A stretch of DNA of 63,943 nucleotides from Clostridiales bacterium (GTDB lineage: Bacteria > Bacillota > Clostridia > Christensenellales > Borkfalkiaceae). Made by a program: the position numbers and the translations under genes. The notes beneath the pieces were generated by a model. It had not been told where the DNA came from, searched no databases, and saw only the letters and a list, made by a program, of their open reading frames with translations. The stretch lies in assembly GCA_015055525.1 (NCBI GenBank), contig SVHZ01000005.1:1-63943 (forward strand). The letters are read 5' to 3'. Positions 16,008-23,719 of the stretch are shown piece by piece; position 1 is the stretch's first letter, and every line of letters begins with the position of its first letter.

Positions 16008-16985
16008 ATGAAAAAGATTGCTAAGATCTTATCACTCGTTATTTCCACCGTGCTTATTGCGGTTATGATGACTGCTTGTGGTGAAGGTTTAGATGGTACT
16101 GCTTGTCCAGAAGCTAACGAAATGCAAGAAAAACTTGCTAACGCTGGTTATAGTTCAGTTGTTGAATACGATCCTAACGCAAGAGTAAGTATAGTTACTG
16201 CTAAGTGCGACCTTAGTTTTAAGTATGCAGGCAAAGAAAAAACTTTCTATACTGACTGGGTGTCAGGTGACTGGTACGCATCTGAAAAAGATGCTGAACT
16301 TGGCGAAATAGAAGCAAAGAAAGTTCAAGGTAATCTTATTCTTAAAAGAGATGGCGCAGTAGTTTATTTAGGAACTGAAGAGTCTATTAAATTATTCGAG
16401 CATGAAATCCCTGCTACTATTGACGCTGGTAAGCAAGTTATGGAAGCTGCTAGTTATACGGTTAGTGACGTTAACTTAACTGCTGCTGAAAAAACTGCTG
16501 AAGTTACTTCTAAGTACACTGCTACTAAGGGCGAAGACAAAATTGACGTTTATTACTTTGAAGATTTACTTTTCGCTGCTAACTATTATTCAAAGAATAA
16601 AAATCTTAACAAGAATAAATTATTTGAAAAACAAGGTCATTTCGTTTACGTTGGTACTGAAAATGCCGTTTCAACTTATAAGGGTTTAGAAAATATTAAC
16701 GCTAAAGTTGATTCATACAAAGATAAGTTAACTGCAAAAGAATACAATGCTTACGCATATAAGAAAGGTATGGCTGGCGCTGTTAAGGCTAAAAAGAAAG
16801 GCAATTCAGGTGATTACGATATTCAAGTTGCTTGGTTTACTAACGTAGCATCTGCTACTGAAGCTTACGAATATCTCAAGGTTTTATACAAAGATAACGT
16901 TGACAAAAACCAAATTAAAATTGAACTTAACGGTTTAGAATTAATCGTTGGTACTGAAGAAGCGATTGCTGATTTCAAAGCTTAA
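16008..16985 (+). CDS. Predicted lipoprotein with three copies of a ~100-residue domain
   Basis: 325 residues from the ATG at 16008; AAGGAG lies 10 nt upstream, while an in-frame ATG at 15999 is too close to it. A lipoprotein signal peptide ends MMTAC, so it should be anchored outside the membrane. Three divergent repeats each begin with a helix containing an AGYS/ASYT-like motif and end in a V-Y-x-G-T-E-x-A/S-x-x-x-F/Y motif (VVYLGTEESIKLF, FVYVGTENAVSTY, LIVGTEEAIADF). The two genes downstream encode single-domain relatives. Function unknown; lysine-rich. Confidence 0.85.
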   Translation: MKKIAKILSLVISTVLIAVMMTACGEGLDGTACPEANEMQEKLANAGYSSVVEYDPNARVSIVTAKCDLSFKYAGKEKTFYTDWVSGDWYASEKDAELGEIEAKKVQGNLILKRDGAVVYLGTEESIKLFEHEIPATIDAGKQVMEAASYTVSDVNLTAAEKTAEVTSKYTATKGEDKIDVYYFEDLLFAANYYSKNKNLNKNKLFEKQGHFVYVGTENAVSTYKGLENINAKVDSYKDKLTAKEYNAYAYKKGMAGAVKAKKKGNSGDYDIQVAWFTNVASATEAYEYLKVLYKDNVDKNQIKIELNGLELIVGTEEAIADFKA

Positions 16986-16994
16986 AAATCAAGT

Positions 16995-17024
16995 AAAGGA
17001 TTGCATTATTGCAATCCTTTTTTT
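16995..17024 (+). terminator. Terminator after the three-domain lipoprotein
   Basis: An 11-bp stem AAAGGATTGCA / TGCAATCCTTT followed by a T-run. Confidence 0.9.
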
Positions 17025-17054
17025 ATGCTAAACTTTCAAATTTTCAAATTTGCA

Positions 17055-17083
17055 TTGACAATTTTTTAATAGTAAAATATAAT
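17055..17083 (+). promoter_or_regulatory. Consensus promoter of the second lipoprotein gene
   Basis: TTGACA (17055-17060), 17 bp, TATAAT (17078-17083): a perfect sigma-A consensus, implying strong constitutive expression. Confidence 0.85.
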
Positions 17084-17103
17084 TTAATATAGGAGGTAAT
17101 ATT

Positions 17104-17454
17104 ATGAAAAAATTTATTAAGGCTTTAACTACTTGTGTTGTTTTATTACTCACTATGGTGCTTTTTGTTGCGTGCGTTCCAAATAATGCTGAAAGTGCTA
17201 CTAAGAAGATGAAGGAAGAAGGATATTCCGTAATTTCCGCTCCAATTAACGCCGAAGGCATTGTTGAAGGTATTTTGGCAACCGATATAGAAGGTTTTGA
17301 GATGGAATCATTAACCGCTGTTTGGTTTGAAACTGTTGAAGATGCTAAAAAGTTTATGGAAAACTTTGAAGAAGACGAAAACGAACTCATTAAGAGAAAC
17401 GGCAAATGCGTGTATTTTGGCACAGCAGACGCGATAGAAGATTTTGAAGATTAA
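17104..17454 (+). CDS. Predicted small lipoprotein, single-domain paralog
   Basis: 116 residues with an N-terminal signal ending LFVAC (lipobox cysteine near residue 21). The mature part is one copy of the domain found three times in the preceding gene: KKMKEEGYSV helix at the start, AVWFETVEDAKKFME helix in the middle and CVYFGTADAIEDF at the end. AGGAGG lies just before the ATG. It has its own consensus promoter and terminator. Function unknown. Confidence 0.85.
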   Translation: MKKFIKALTTCVVLLLTMVLFVACVPNNAESATKKMKEEGYSVISAPINAEGIVEGILATDIEGFEMESLTAVWFETVEDAKKFMENFEEDENELIKRNGKCVYFGTADAIEDFED

Positions 17455-17464
17455 AAGTAAAATT

Positions 17465-17492
17465 AAGGCTACGATGCGTTCGTAGCCTTTTA
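17465..17492 (+). terminator. Terminator after the second lipoprotein
   Basis: A 10-bp stem AAGGCTACGA / TCGTAGCCTT followed by T residues. Confidence 0.85.
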
Positions 17493-17493
17493 C

Positions 17494-17522
17494 TTGACAA
17501 AAAAATCATTTCAATATAAAAT
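17494..17522 (+). promoter_or_regulatory. Promoter giving a leaderless third lipoprotein mRNA
   Basis: TTGACA (17494-17499), 17 bp, TAAAAT (17517-17522). The ATG at 17530 is 7 nt after the -10, where transcription should start; no Shine-Dalgarno is present. Confidence 0.65.
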
Positions 17523-17529
17523 TACTGTT

Positions 17530-17892
17530 ATGAAAGCATTGAGATTTTTATTTGTAACGTTATTGATTATAGCGTCGGTTTTATTTTCGGTTGGTTGTGA
17601 TGAACCTAAACAGATTCCCGCAACAAAGGAAGAGGCGGTATTAAAACTTGAAACTGCGGGTTACGAGATAACCGAGGCGTCCTTGCCGGACGGCGCAATT
17701 TATGCTATAACCGCTTATATGAAAGATGACGAGGGTTATGCTGGGTTGATGGCTATTTGGTTTGAAAGCGAAGATTTGGCGGTTGAATACTATGAATCGT
17801 GGAACGATAGTAGGTATCAACAAAAAGCCGTTCACGGCGTTTTAGTTTATTACGGAACTGAACGCGCGGTAAAAGATTTTGAAAAAGCGTAA
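17530..17892 (+). CDS. Predicted small lipoprotein, single-domain paralog
   Basis: 120 residues from the ATG at 17530, the start of a hydrophobic signal ending FSVGC. The mature region repeats the family pattern: LKLETAGYEI, LMAIWFESEDLAVEYYESW, VLVYYGTERAVKDF. Upstream in-frame sequence belongs to the promoter, so the start is set by the signal peptide and the -10 position. Apparently leaderless. Third of three tandem relatives, each with separate promoter and terminator rather than an operon. Confidence 0.85.
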   Translation: MKALRFLFVTLLIIASVLFSVGCDEPKQIPATKEEAVLKLETAGYEITEASLPDGAIYAITAYMKDDEGYAGLMAIWFESEDLAVEYYESWNDSRYQQKAVHGVLVYYGTERAVKDFEKA

Positions 17893-17894
17893 AA

Positions 17895-17920
17895 AAAGGC
17901 TATGCAAAGCATAGCCTTTA
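17895..17920 (+). terminator. Terminator after the third lipoprotein
   Basis: An 11-bp stem AAAGGCTATGC / GCATAGCCTTT, AAA loop, T-run. Confidence 0.85.
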
Positions 17921-17970
17921 TAAATTTAATATCATATAAAATTAACTATAAATAGTGATAGAGCCTAAAT

Positions 17971-18033
17971 AAAAAAAGGACGGTTTTATCCGTCCCACTC
18001 TTTAATGATAACATAAAAAATGCTCGTTGTAAA
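17971..18033 (-). promoter_or_regulatory. Minus-strand promoter abutting a terminator
   Basis: On the minus strand, TTTACA (18033-18028), 17 bp, TATCAT (18010-18005), predicted start about 17998, then immediately the hairpin GGACGG-ATAAAA-CCGTCC (17995-17978) and seven U residues. A transcript of only about 25-30 nt would be made. No gene lies between. Confidence 0.45.
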
Positions 18034-18078
18034 GGTGTTTTTTGAAAATAAAGTAGGGTAAAATTTTCAAAAATTGTA

Positions 18079-18107
18079 TTGACTAGGGTACGATTGTAAT
18101 TTATAAT
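18079..18107 (+). promoter_or_regulatory. Promoter of the 18.1-18.4 kb structured RNA
   Basis: TTGACT (18079-18084), 17 bp, TATAAT (18102-18107). Confidence 0.8.
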
Positions 18108-18112
18108 GAAAG

Positions 18113-18382
18113 TACAAAGAGGGAGGTAAAAACCGATGTACTAAGAAGATTCACTTTCTTAATAGGAGGTTTTAGATATGTACCACACCGAAATTTTGAG
18201 GATCAAGATTAAGAAATAATTTATAAGGGGCAGACCAATGAACTACTTTATTTTTATCAAGTAGCAAGTATCCACTAAATTAGGCGAAATTCGCAAGTAA
18301 GTGATAAATAGGAAAAGTGGAAAACGCTGAGTACAATTTAATAGAATAAATAAAAGGTTGCAATTTTTTGCAACCTTTTTAA
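18113..18382 (+). ncRNA. Candidate free-standing structured RNA of about 270 nt
   Basis: Bounded by a near-consensus promoter and a 12-bp terminator, with no long frame inside. Hairpins by eye: AAAACC (18129) with GGTTTT (18168) enclosing TAAGAA/TTCTTA; CTACTT/AAGTAG (about 18243-18264); CCACT/AGTGG enclosing GCGAA/TTCGC; and GTAC near both ends. Three tiny frames with Shine-Dalgarno-like sequences lie inside: MY at 18136, a 13-residue MYHTEILRIKIKK at 18178 behind AGGAGG, and an 8-residue MNYFIFIK at 18238. They may be functional micro-ORFs or purine-rich single strands. Known RNAs such as 6S, raiA-type or SRP could not be matched by eye. Confidence 0.6.
18352..18382. terminator. Bidirectional terminator of the RNA and the NSS transporter
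   Basis: Perfect 12-bp stem AAAAGGTTGCAA / TTGCAACCTTTT with a TTTT loop; A-run left, T-run right. Confidence 0.9.
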
Positions 18383-18384
18383 TT

Positions 18385-19884
18385 TTAGTCTATTTCGTCA
18401 AGGTTAGTGCCGGTTTCCGATTTTTTAAGGAATATAAAGTAAACGGCAATTACTATTGCTACGATAGCGAGCGATACGAGCGCTACGCCAAGACCGTTTG
18501 CGCTAAATACGTTACCTGGGAAGATAAGGTCTTTAATTCCGAAAAATTCAATAATCAAGATAAGCGCGGGAACGATGAATTTCATCATTATAGCAAGTGG
18601 TGTTTTGAATATTCCGAATTTGTTATCGTCTTGTTCAAGTTCTAAAATCGCTTGCTTTGGCTTAATAAACCAACCAACTGCTAAACAAGAGAATAATGCG
18701 CATATAGGCATTAAAACGGTGTTGGTAACTAAATCTAAGAAAGATAAAAAGTCAAGCCCGAAAACAGTTAATTTATCAATTCCGTTAAGAAGATTTCCTA
18801 AAGATAACCCGATGGGGATTGACATTAAGAAAGTTAAACCCGCAACGATAGCGGTTGCAATTTTTCTTTTAATCTTGAACTTTTGTATAACGAATTGGCA
18901 AGATACTTCCATTATTGAGATAACCGAAGTTACCGCTGCAATAATAACCATTGCAAAGAAGAAAAACTCAATGATATTGCCAAAGAAACCAATGCTTTCA
19001 AAAACCTTAGGTAAAGTGCTAAACATAAGCATAATACCGTCAAGTTTTAATTCGGTGTGAGAAATACCTTCAACGCTTGCAAAGTGGAATACTGCCGGGA
19101 AGATAGCCATACCTGCAAGAAGAGCAATTAGTGTATCGAATATGCAAATCATACCCGTTGATTTTACGATATTGATTTCTTTTCCCGTATACGAGCCGTA
19201 AACTATCATAGCGCCCATACCGAGTGATAACGAGTAGAACGCCTGACCCATTGCGGCGAGTATGCTTTTGCCGGTTATTTTAGAAAAGTCTGGAACTAAA
19301 TAGAATTTAAGACCTTCCGCAACGCCTTCGCCAAGGCATAAAACGAAGATAACTACTAATATTAAAAGAACGAATAACGCAGGCATTAAAATCTTCGACG
19401 CCTTTTCGATACCGCCTTTAACGCCCGCCATAACGACGATGAGCGCAAAGCCGATAAAAATTGCGGAAAAGAGTATTACTTGCCAAGGCGTTCCTGCAAA
19501 GTTTGCAAGATTGCCGTCATTACCCCAGAAAGAGTTTACTGCAAACTTAACCGTGTAACCGCCGAGAACTGAATAGTAAAAGGTTATAACGAGCGGAACT
19601 ATAATTGCAAGTAAGCCAAACCAACCGATATTTTTGTTAATTTTCTTAAAAGCGGTTATGGGGTTTGATTGAGAACGTCTTCCCAAAAAGATTTCGCAAA
19701 TCATAATGGTTATGCCGATAAAAATAACGCACGCTATATATAAGAATACGAAAGCGGCGCCACCATTGTCCGCCGTCTTGTACGGGAAGCCCCAAAGATT
19801 GCCAAGCCCAATTGCCGAGCCTGCCGCTGCAAGAACGAAACCTATTCCGCTAGCAAACCCACCTTTTTTCTGTGTTTTTTCCAT
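18385..19884 (-). CDS. Neurotransmitter:sodium symporter family transporter
   Basis: Sodium-coupled amino-acid transporter of the LeuT fold, 499 residues, about twelve membrane segments. The N-terminus has the unwound TM1 motif AAAGSAIGLGNLWGFPY, which carries sodium and substrate ligands, and the arginine- and charge-rich loop LGRRSQSNPITAFKKI typical of the family. The TM6 region (GQAFYSLSLGMGAMIVYGSY) also matches. Substrate not predictable by eye. Preceded by AAGGAG; ends at a shared bidirectional terminator. Confidence 0.92.
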   Translation of the reverse strand: MEKTQKKGGFASGIGFVLAAAGSAIGLGNLWGFPYKTADNGGAAFVFLYIACVIFIGITIMICEIFLGRRSQSNPITAFKKINKNIGWFGLLAIIVPLVITFYYSVLGGYTVKFAVNSFWGNDGNLANFAGTPWQVILFSAIFIGFALIVVMAGVKGGIEKASKILMPALFVLLILVVIFVLCLGEGVAEGLKFYLVPDFSKITGKSILAAMGQAFYSLSLGMGAMIVYGSYTGKEINIVKSTGMICIFDTLIALLAGMAIFPAVFHFASVEGISHTELKLDGIMLMFSTLPKVFESIGFFGNIIEFFFFAMVIIAAVTSVISIMEVSCQFVIQKFKIKRKIATAIVAGLTFLMSIPIGLSLGNLLNGIDKLTVFGLDFLSFLDLVTNTVLMPICALFSCLAVGWFIKPKQAILELEQDDNKFGIFKTPLAIMMKFIVPALILIIEFFGIKDLIFPGNVFSANGLGVALVSLAIVAIVIAVYFIFLKKSETGTNLDEID

Positions 19885-20008
19885 AATTTCTCCTTAGCCA
19901 AAACTAAATAAATAAGTAACTTTATATATTTTAACAAATATTGTTAAAAAAATCAACTTTAAGTAAAACATTTTTTTATTTGTTTATTAAAAAATTTTAT
20001 CTAAACGC

Positions 20009-20037
20009 TTTACAAATATTATAAAAAACGGTAAAAT
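20009..20037 (+). promoter_or_regulatory. Promoter of the NAD synthetase fusion gene
   Basis: TTTACA (20009-20014), 17 bp, TAAAAT (20032-20037). The leader before the ATG at 20053 would be about 9-10 nt, carrying only AGGGTGA. Confidence 0.6.
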
Positions 20038-20052
20038 AAAATAGGGTGAATT

Positions 20053-22128
20053 ATGATAAACAACACTATTGAATTATTAAATATGGTAAAAATGGTAAAA
20101 AATGAGAAAAAAATTACCAACAGTCAACTTTCACAAATGGCAAATATTCCGCTTGGCACGATAAATAAAATTCTTGCAGGGCAAACAAAGAGCGTAAAAC
20201 ATCAAACCATTGAAAAATTGCTTAGCGCGTTATCAATATCTAAAACCGACTTAGCGCCGAGTAGTTTAGCGGTTGAAAATTATGGGTTTATAAAGTGTGG
20301 CGCTATATCGCCGGAAATTTATCTTGGTAGTCCAAGTAAGAACGCCGACCTTTTTGTTCACGAGATTAAATGCGCCGATAAAAAGGGGATAAATTTATTG
20401 AGTTTTCCAAGGCTTTCGTTAACGGGTAGCACGCTTGGAGAAATGTTTTATCAGCCAACGCTTATTAAAAACTGTGAAACGGCTATAATTAAAATTTTAA
20501 GTGAAACTAACCGTTTAGACGTCGTTTCAATAATTGGCGCGCCTATTTTATGGGGTGGGAAATTATATTCTACCGCCGTTATAATTTATCGCGGAAAAAT
20601 TTTAGGTATTGTTCCCGATAATAACGCAAGCGACGGATATTTTTCTTCTTTTTACGATAGTTGTGAGATAGAATACGCTAATCAAGTAGTTACTTTTGGT
20701 AGCGTTTGTTTCAGCGGTGGCAATAACTTTACTTTTTCCGTATCTTTCGACGGGGATTTAAGTAGCGGTTTGGTTGTCGATAAGTTTTCAAAGGTTAATA
20801 TAGCGGTAGTTTTATCTTCTATTCCAGAACTTGTAGGCGTAGAAAAGAACGTTAGCGCTATGCTTTCAACTTACTCTAAACTTTATAGTGTGGGCGTAGT
20901 TTTATCTAGCGCGGGCTACGGTGAGTCTACTACCGATTACGTTTATAGCGGTAGAAATTATATTTTAGAAGACGGTAAAATTCTTGAAAAGAGCAAGCCT
21001 TTTGCTAACGGGCTTTTATATACGGATATAGACGTAGAGTATATTGCAAGCCAAAAATCTAAAAATAAAAACGTTAGCGGTTTCAATAGTGCCGTTGAGT
21101 TTAATTATGAGTTTTCAAAGTTTAACTTGGATAGAAAGTTCAAAAAATTCCCCTTCGTTCCTGAAAACGACGGTGGCGAGAGAGCGGAACTTTTATTAGA
21201 TATTCAAGCAAACGCATTAAAGAGAAGAATACAGCACGTCAATGCAAAAACTGTCGTGTTAGGTGTGTCTGGCGGGCTTGATAGCACGCTTGCTCTAATA
21301 GTAGCCGTTCGCGCTATGAAGCTTTTAAGGCGCGACGTTAAAGACGTTATAGCAATCACTATGCCGTGCTTTGGAACGACTTCAAGAACAAAAAACAACG
21401 CGGTAGATTTATCAAACGCGCTCGGCGTTACGTTAAAAGAGATAAATATTAAAAACTCCGTGCTTTCGCATTTTGAAGATATAGGTCACGATAAGACGGT
21501 AACCGACGTTACGTTTGAAAATAGCCAAGCAAGAGAGAGAACGCAAGTTTTAATGGACTATGCAAATAGAACGGGTGGTTTGGTTATAGGCACGGGCGAT
21601 TTATCCGAACTTGCTCTTGGTTGGGCAACTTATAACGGCGACCACATGAGTATGTACGGGGTGAACGCGTCAATTCCAAAAACCTTGCTTAGATATTTGG
21701 TTGGTTACGAGCGCCAAAGAAGTAACGGCTTATTAAAGAGTACGCTTAGTGATATTTTAGATACGCCCGTATCTCCCGAACTTATTCCGCCAAAAGAAGG
21801 CGAAATTGTTCAAAAAACGGAAGATTTAGTAGGGCCGTACACCTTGCATGATTTTTATATTTATCACGCGTTAAAAAGAAATGCAAGCCCTGAAAAGATA
21901 TACTTTATCGCAAAGAAGGTGTTTGCTGGCGAATATGATAACGAAACGCTAATTAGGTGGCTCAAAAACTTCTATAACAGATTTATCGCTCAACAGTTTA
22001 AGCGTTCTTGCGCGCCTGACGGAGTTTCGGTTGGTAGCGTAGGTTTTTCTCCAAGGGGCTCTTTCTCAATGCCTAGCGATGCTTACCGTTATGACTTTAT
22101 AGAAGAAGTTGAAAAATTAAAACCATAA
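20053..22128 (+). CDS. nadE: HTH domain fused to NAD synthetase with a degenerate glutaminase domain
   Basis: 691 residues. Residues 1-66 are an XRE-type helix-turn-helix (ITNSQLSQMANIPLGTINKI). Residues about 75-345 align with the nitrilase-like glutaminase domain of NadE, but the catalytic triad is lost: Glu to R120 (SFPRLSLTG), Lys to D189 (GIVPDNN), Cys to D233 (SFDGDLS). Residues about 380-690 are an intact NAD synthetase: P-loop SGGLDST (406-412), NSQARERTQVLMDYAN and GDLSELALGWATYNGDHMS. It should make NAD+ from deamido-NAD+ with free ammonia or another ammonia donor. The HTH suggests that the enzyme also regulates transcription, by inference. It stands alone. Confidence 0.9.
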   Translation: MINNTIELLNMVKMVKNEKKITNSQLSQMANIPLGTINKILAGQTKSVKHQTIEKLLSALSISKTDLAPSSLAVENYGFIKCGAISPEIYLGSPSKNADLFVHEIKCADKKGINLLSFPRLSLTGSTLGEMFYQPTLIKNCETAIIKILSETNRLDVVSIIGAPILWGGKLYSTAVIIYRGKILGIVPDNNASDGYFSSFYDSCEIEYANQVVTFGSVCFSGGNNFTFSVSFDGDLSSGLVVDKFSKVNIAVVLSSIPELVGVEKNVSAMLSTYSKLYSVGVVLSSAGYGESTTDYVYSGRNYILEDGKILEKSKPFANGLLYTDIDVEYIASQKSKNKNVSGFNSAVEFNYEFSKFNLDRKFKKFPFVPENDGGERAELLLDIQANALKRRIQHVNAKTVVLGVSGGLDSTLALIVAVRAMKLLRRDVKDVIAITMPCFGTTSRTKNNAVDLSNALGVTLKEINIKNSVLSHFEDIGHDKTVTDVTFENSQARERTQVLMDYANRTGGLVIGTGDLSELALGWATYNGDHMSMYGVNASIPKTLLRYLVGYERQRSNGLLKSTLSDILDTPVSPELIPPKEGEIVQKTEDLVGPYTLHDFYIYHALKRNASPEKIYFIAKKVFAGEYDNETLIRWLKNFYNRFIAQQFKRSCAPDGVSVGSVGFSPRGSFSMPSDAYRYDFIEEVEKLKP

Positions 22129-22172
22129 TAAAAAGCACACCGCAGATTTTTTATGCGGAAGAAAAGATTATT

Positions 22173-22212
22173 AAAAACCACGATTACTTTGCTTTGTAAT
22201 CGTGGTTTTTTG
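22173..22212. terminator. Bidirectional terminator after nadE
   Basis: A 15-bp stem AAAAACCACGATTAC / GTAATCGTGGTTTTT with an 8-nt loop; serves nadE and the converging channel gene. A smaller CCGCA/TGCGG hairpin precedes it. Confidence 0.9.
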
Positions 22213-22218
22213 TTAATT

Positions 22219-22719
22219 TTATAACGCAGTTATTCCTAATAAAATCATAATTCCAAGTAGGGTAAATGGTATTAAGCCTTCGAGCATTATTATAAAGTTG
22301 CTAATTGTTTTGCAGGCGTTAAGTCCCCTTGAAATAAAGTAACAAAGAAAGACTATCGACCAAATGATAAACGCCCAGCCGAGCATATTTACTTGGTTTG
22401 AGATAAAGTAAATGCCAAGACCTATATATATAAGGAATATAAGGGCGGAGAACCAACCTAAACTTTCCGTGTGAAGATTGAAAATGTGTGATGCAGAGAT
22501 ATATAAATGCAAAAACGCAAGTAGCATCAACGCCATAATTTTAAGGTAGTTAGTAGGCTCTATAATTACGAATATACCGTAAATAGAAATTAACGCAATA
22601 ACGATACCTGAGATAACGTTCATAACAATCGTTTCGCCGTTATCGTCTTTTTTAATGAGTGGTAAAAAGCCGTTTAGAAAAAGTGCAACACCGCTAAAAA
22701 TTAAACAAATTTCAAACAT
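22219..22719 (-). CDS. AmiS/UreI family channel-like membrane protein
   Basis: 166 residues from the ATG at 22719 (AAAGGAG upstream); six predicted membrane segments. The pattern LFLNGFLPL, LHLYISASHIFNL, GWFSALIF, WAFIIWSIVFLCYFI and IIMLEGLIPF matches the AmiS/UreI family of urea and short-chain amide channels, including the conserved Y-x-x-x-x-H and E-G motifs. No urease or amidase lies in the window, so the substrate and physiological partner are unknown. Single gene. Confidence 0.72.
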   Translation of the reverse strand: MFEICLIFSGVALFLNGFLPLIKKDDNGETIVMNVISGIVIALISIYGIFVIIEPTNYLKIMALMLLAFLHLYISASHIFNLHTESLGWFSALIFLIYIGLGIYFISNQVNMLGWAFIIWSIVFLCYFISRGLNACKTISNFIIMLEGLIPFTLLGIMILLGITAL

Positions 22720-22808
22720 AAAAATCTCCTTTGCTTTTATGTTTGCCAACTAAATAAAAATTTATACAAAAAAATTACGCCGAGCAAGTTCGTTGCTCGG
22801 CGATTAAA

Positions 22809-23570
22809 TTATTTATCTTCAATTATTACCATTGCAGTTTGAGAAAATCTTTTAACAGATTCAATACCGCGTTCGCATTTTGCCTTACTAGAATAAGTGT
22901 CACTCACGCAAATAAGCCTGTTTGAAGAATTGAAAAGTTTATATCTATAACGGCCGTCTTTATCAACGCTAATTGCAAAGTTGCCCATTTCAATATTCTT
23001 CTTAACCGTTTCAATGCCGTTTCTAACGTTTGAAATCGACTTATATTTTTCCGTTTTTAATAAAGCGCCACCGTTAGATGCGGTGAGTATCGCATAAAAC
23101 CCTTCTTCGTCTTCAACGATTTTCCATTTGCCCGTGTATTGCTTTTTAACGGTTGAATCTTCATTGTTTTGAGTTGGGGCTTCCGCCGTTACGGCAGTTT
23201 CATCAACAGAAGGTTGATTTTTAGAACGAGGTTTTTTAATGCCAAGAGTAGGTTTCTTTTTGCTAGATTCAGTTTCAGTTTTCTTTTTCTTGGTCTTTTT
23301 GGCTTGGTCAATTTCCGTTTCAAGATATTGTTTAACTTCTTCAGGGTCTGCTGAGTTGTTAGAAATATTATCAATCTCTTCAGAAGTTAAAGACTCGATT
23401 GACTGTTGCTTAAAATCTTCTTGTTGTTGAAGTTTTTCTTCTTCACTATTTCTAATATGGCGCAAGATAAGAAGCACTACCGCCACAGCTAAGGCTAGCA
23501 CTACTATCAATATTAGGTAGAAAAAGTCGTTATAAAGCATAACGAAAAATTGCCCGATTTTTTCAAACAT
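22809..23570 (-). CDS. Membrane-anchored protein with two YegP-like (DUF1508) domains
   Basis: 253 residues from the ATG at 23570 (AGAAGGTG upstream). One N-terminal membrane segment (about 13-38) is followed by a charged, Lys/Glu/Ser-rich linker to about residue 145, then two tandem YegP-type repeats: GKWKIVEDEEGFYAILTASN ... SISNVRNGIETVKKN and AISVDKDGRYRYKLFNSSN ... SKAKCERGIESVKR. YegP domains are small folds of unknown function, common as tandem pairs. The repeats are expected on the cytoplasmic or external side of a single anchor; topology uncertain. Confidence 0.82.
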   Translation of the reverse strand: MFEKIGQFFVMLYNDFFYLILIVVLALAVAVVLLILRHIRNSEEEKLQQQEDFKQQSIESLTSEEIDNISNNSADPEEVKQYLETEIDQAKKTKKKKTETESSKKKPTLGIKKPRSKNQPSVDETAVTAEAPTQNNEDSTVKKQYTGKWKIVEDEEGFYAILTASNGGALLKTEKYKSISNVRNGIETVKKNIEMGNFAISVDKDGRYRYKLFNSSNRLICVSDTYSSKAKCERGIESVKRFSQTAMVIIEDK

Positions 23571-23719
23571 AATAACACCTTCTAATAAATATGGTATAAA
23601 AAGCCTTCGACTTTTATTCTCTATAATAAATATAATACTTTTTTCAAAAATAGTCAATGGATATATTGCAAAAATTTTGTGAAAATGTTAAAATAGGAAC
23701 GATAAAGGAGAAATAGGGA

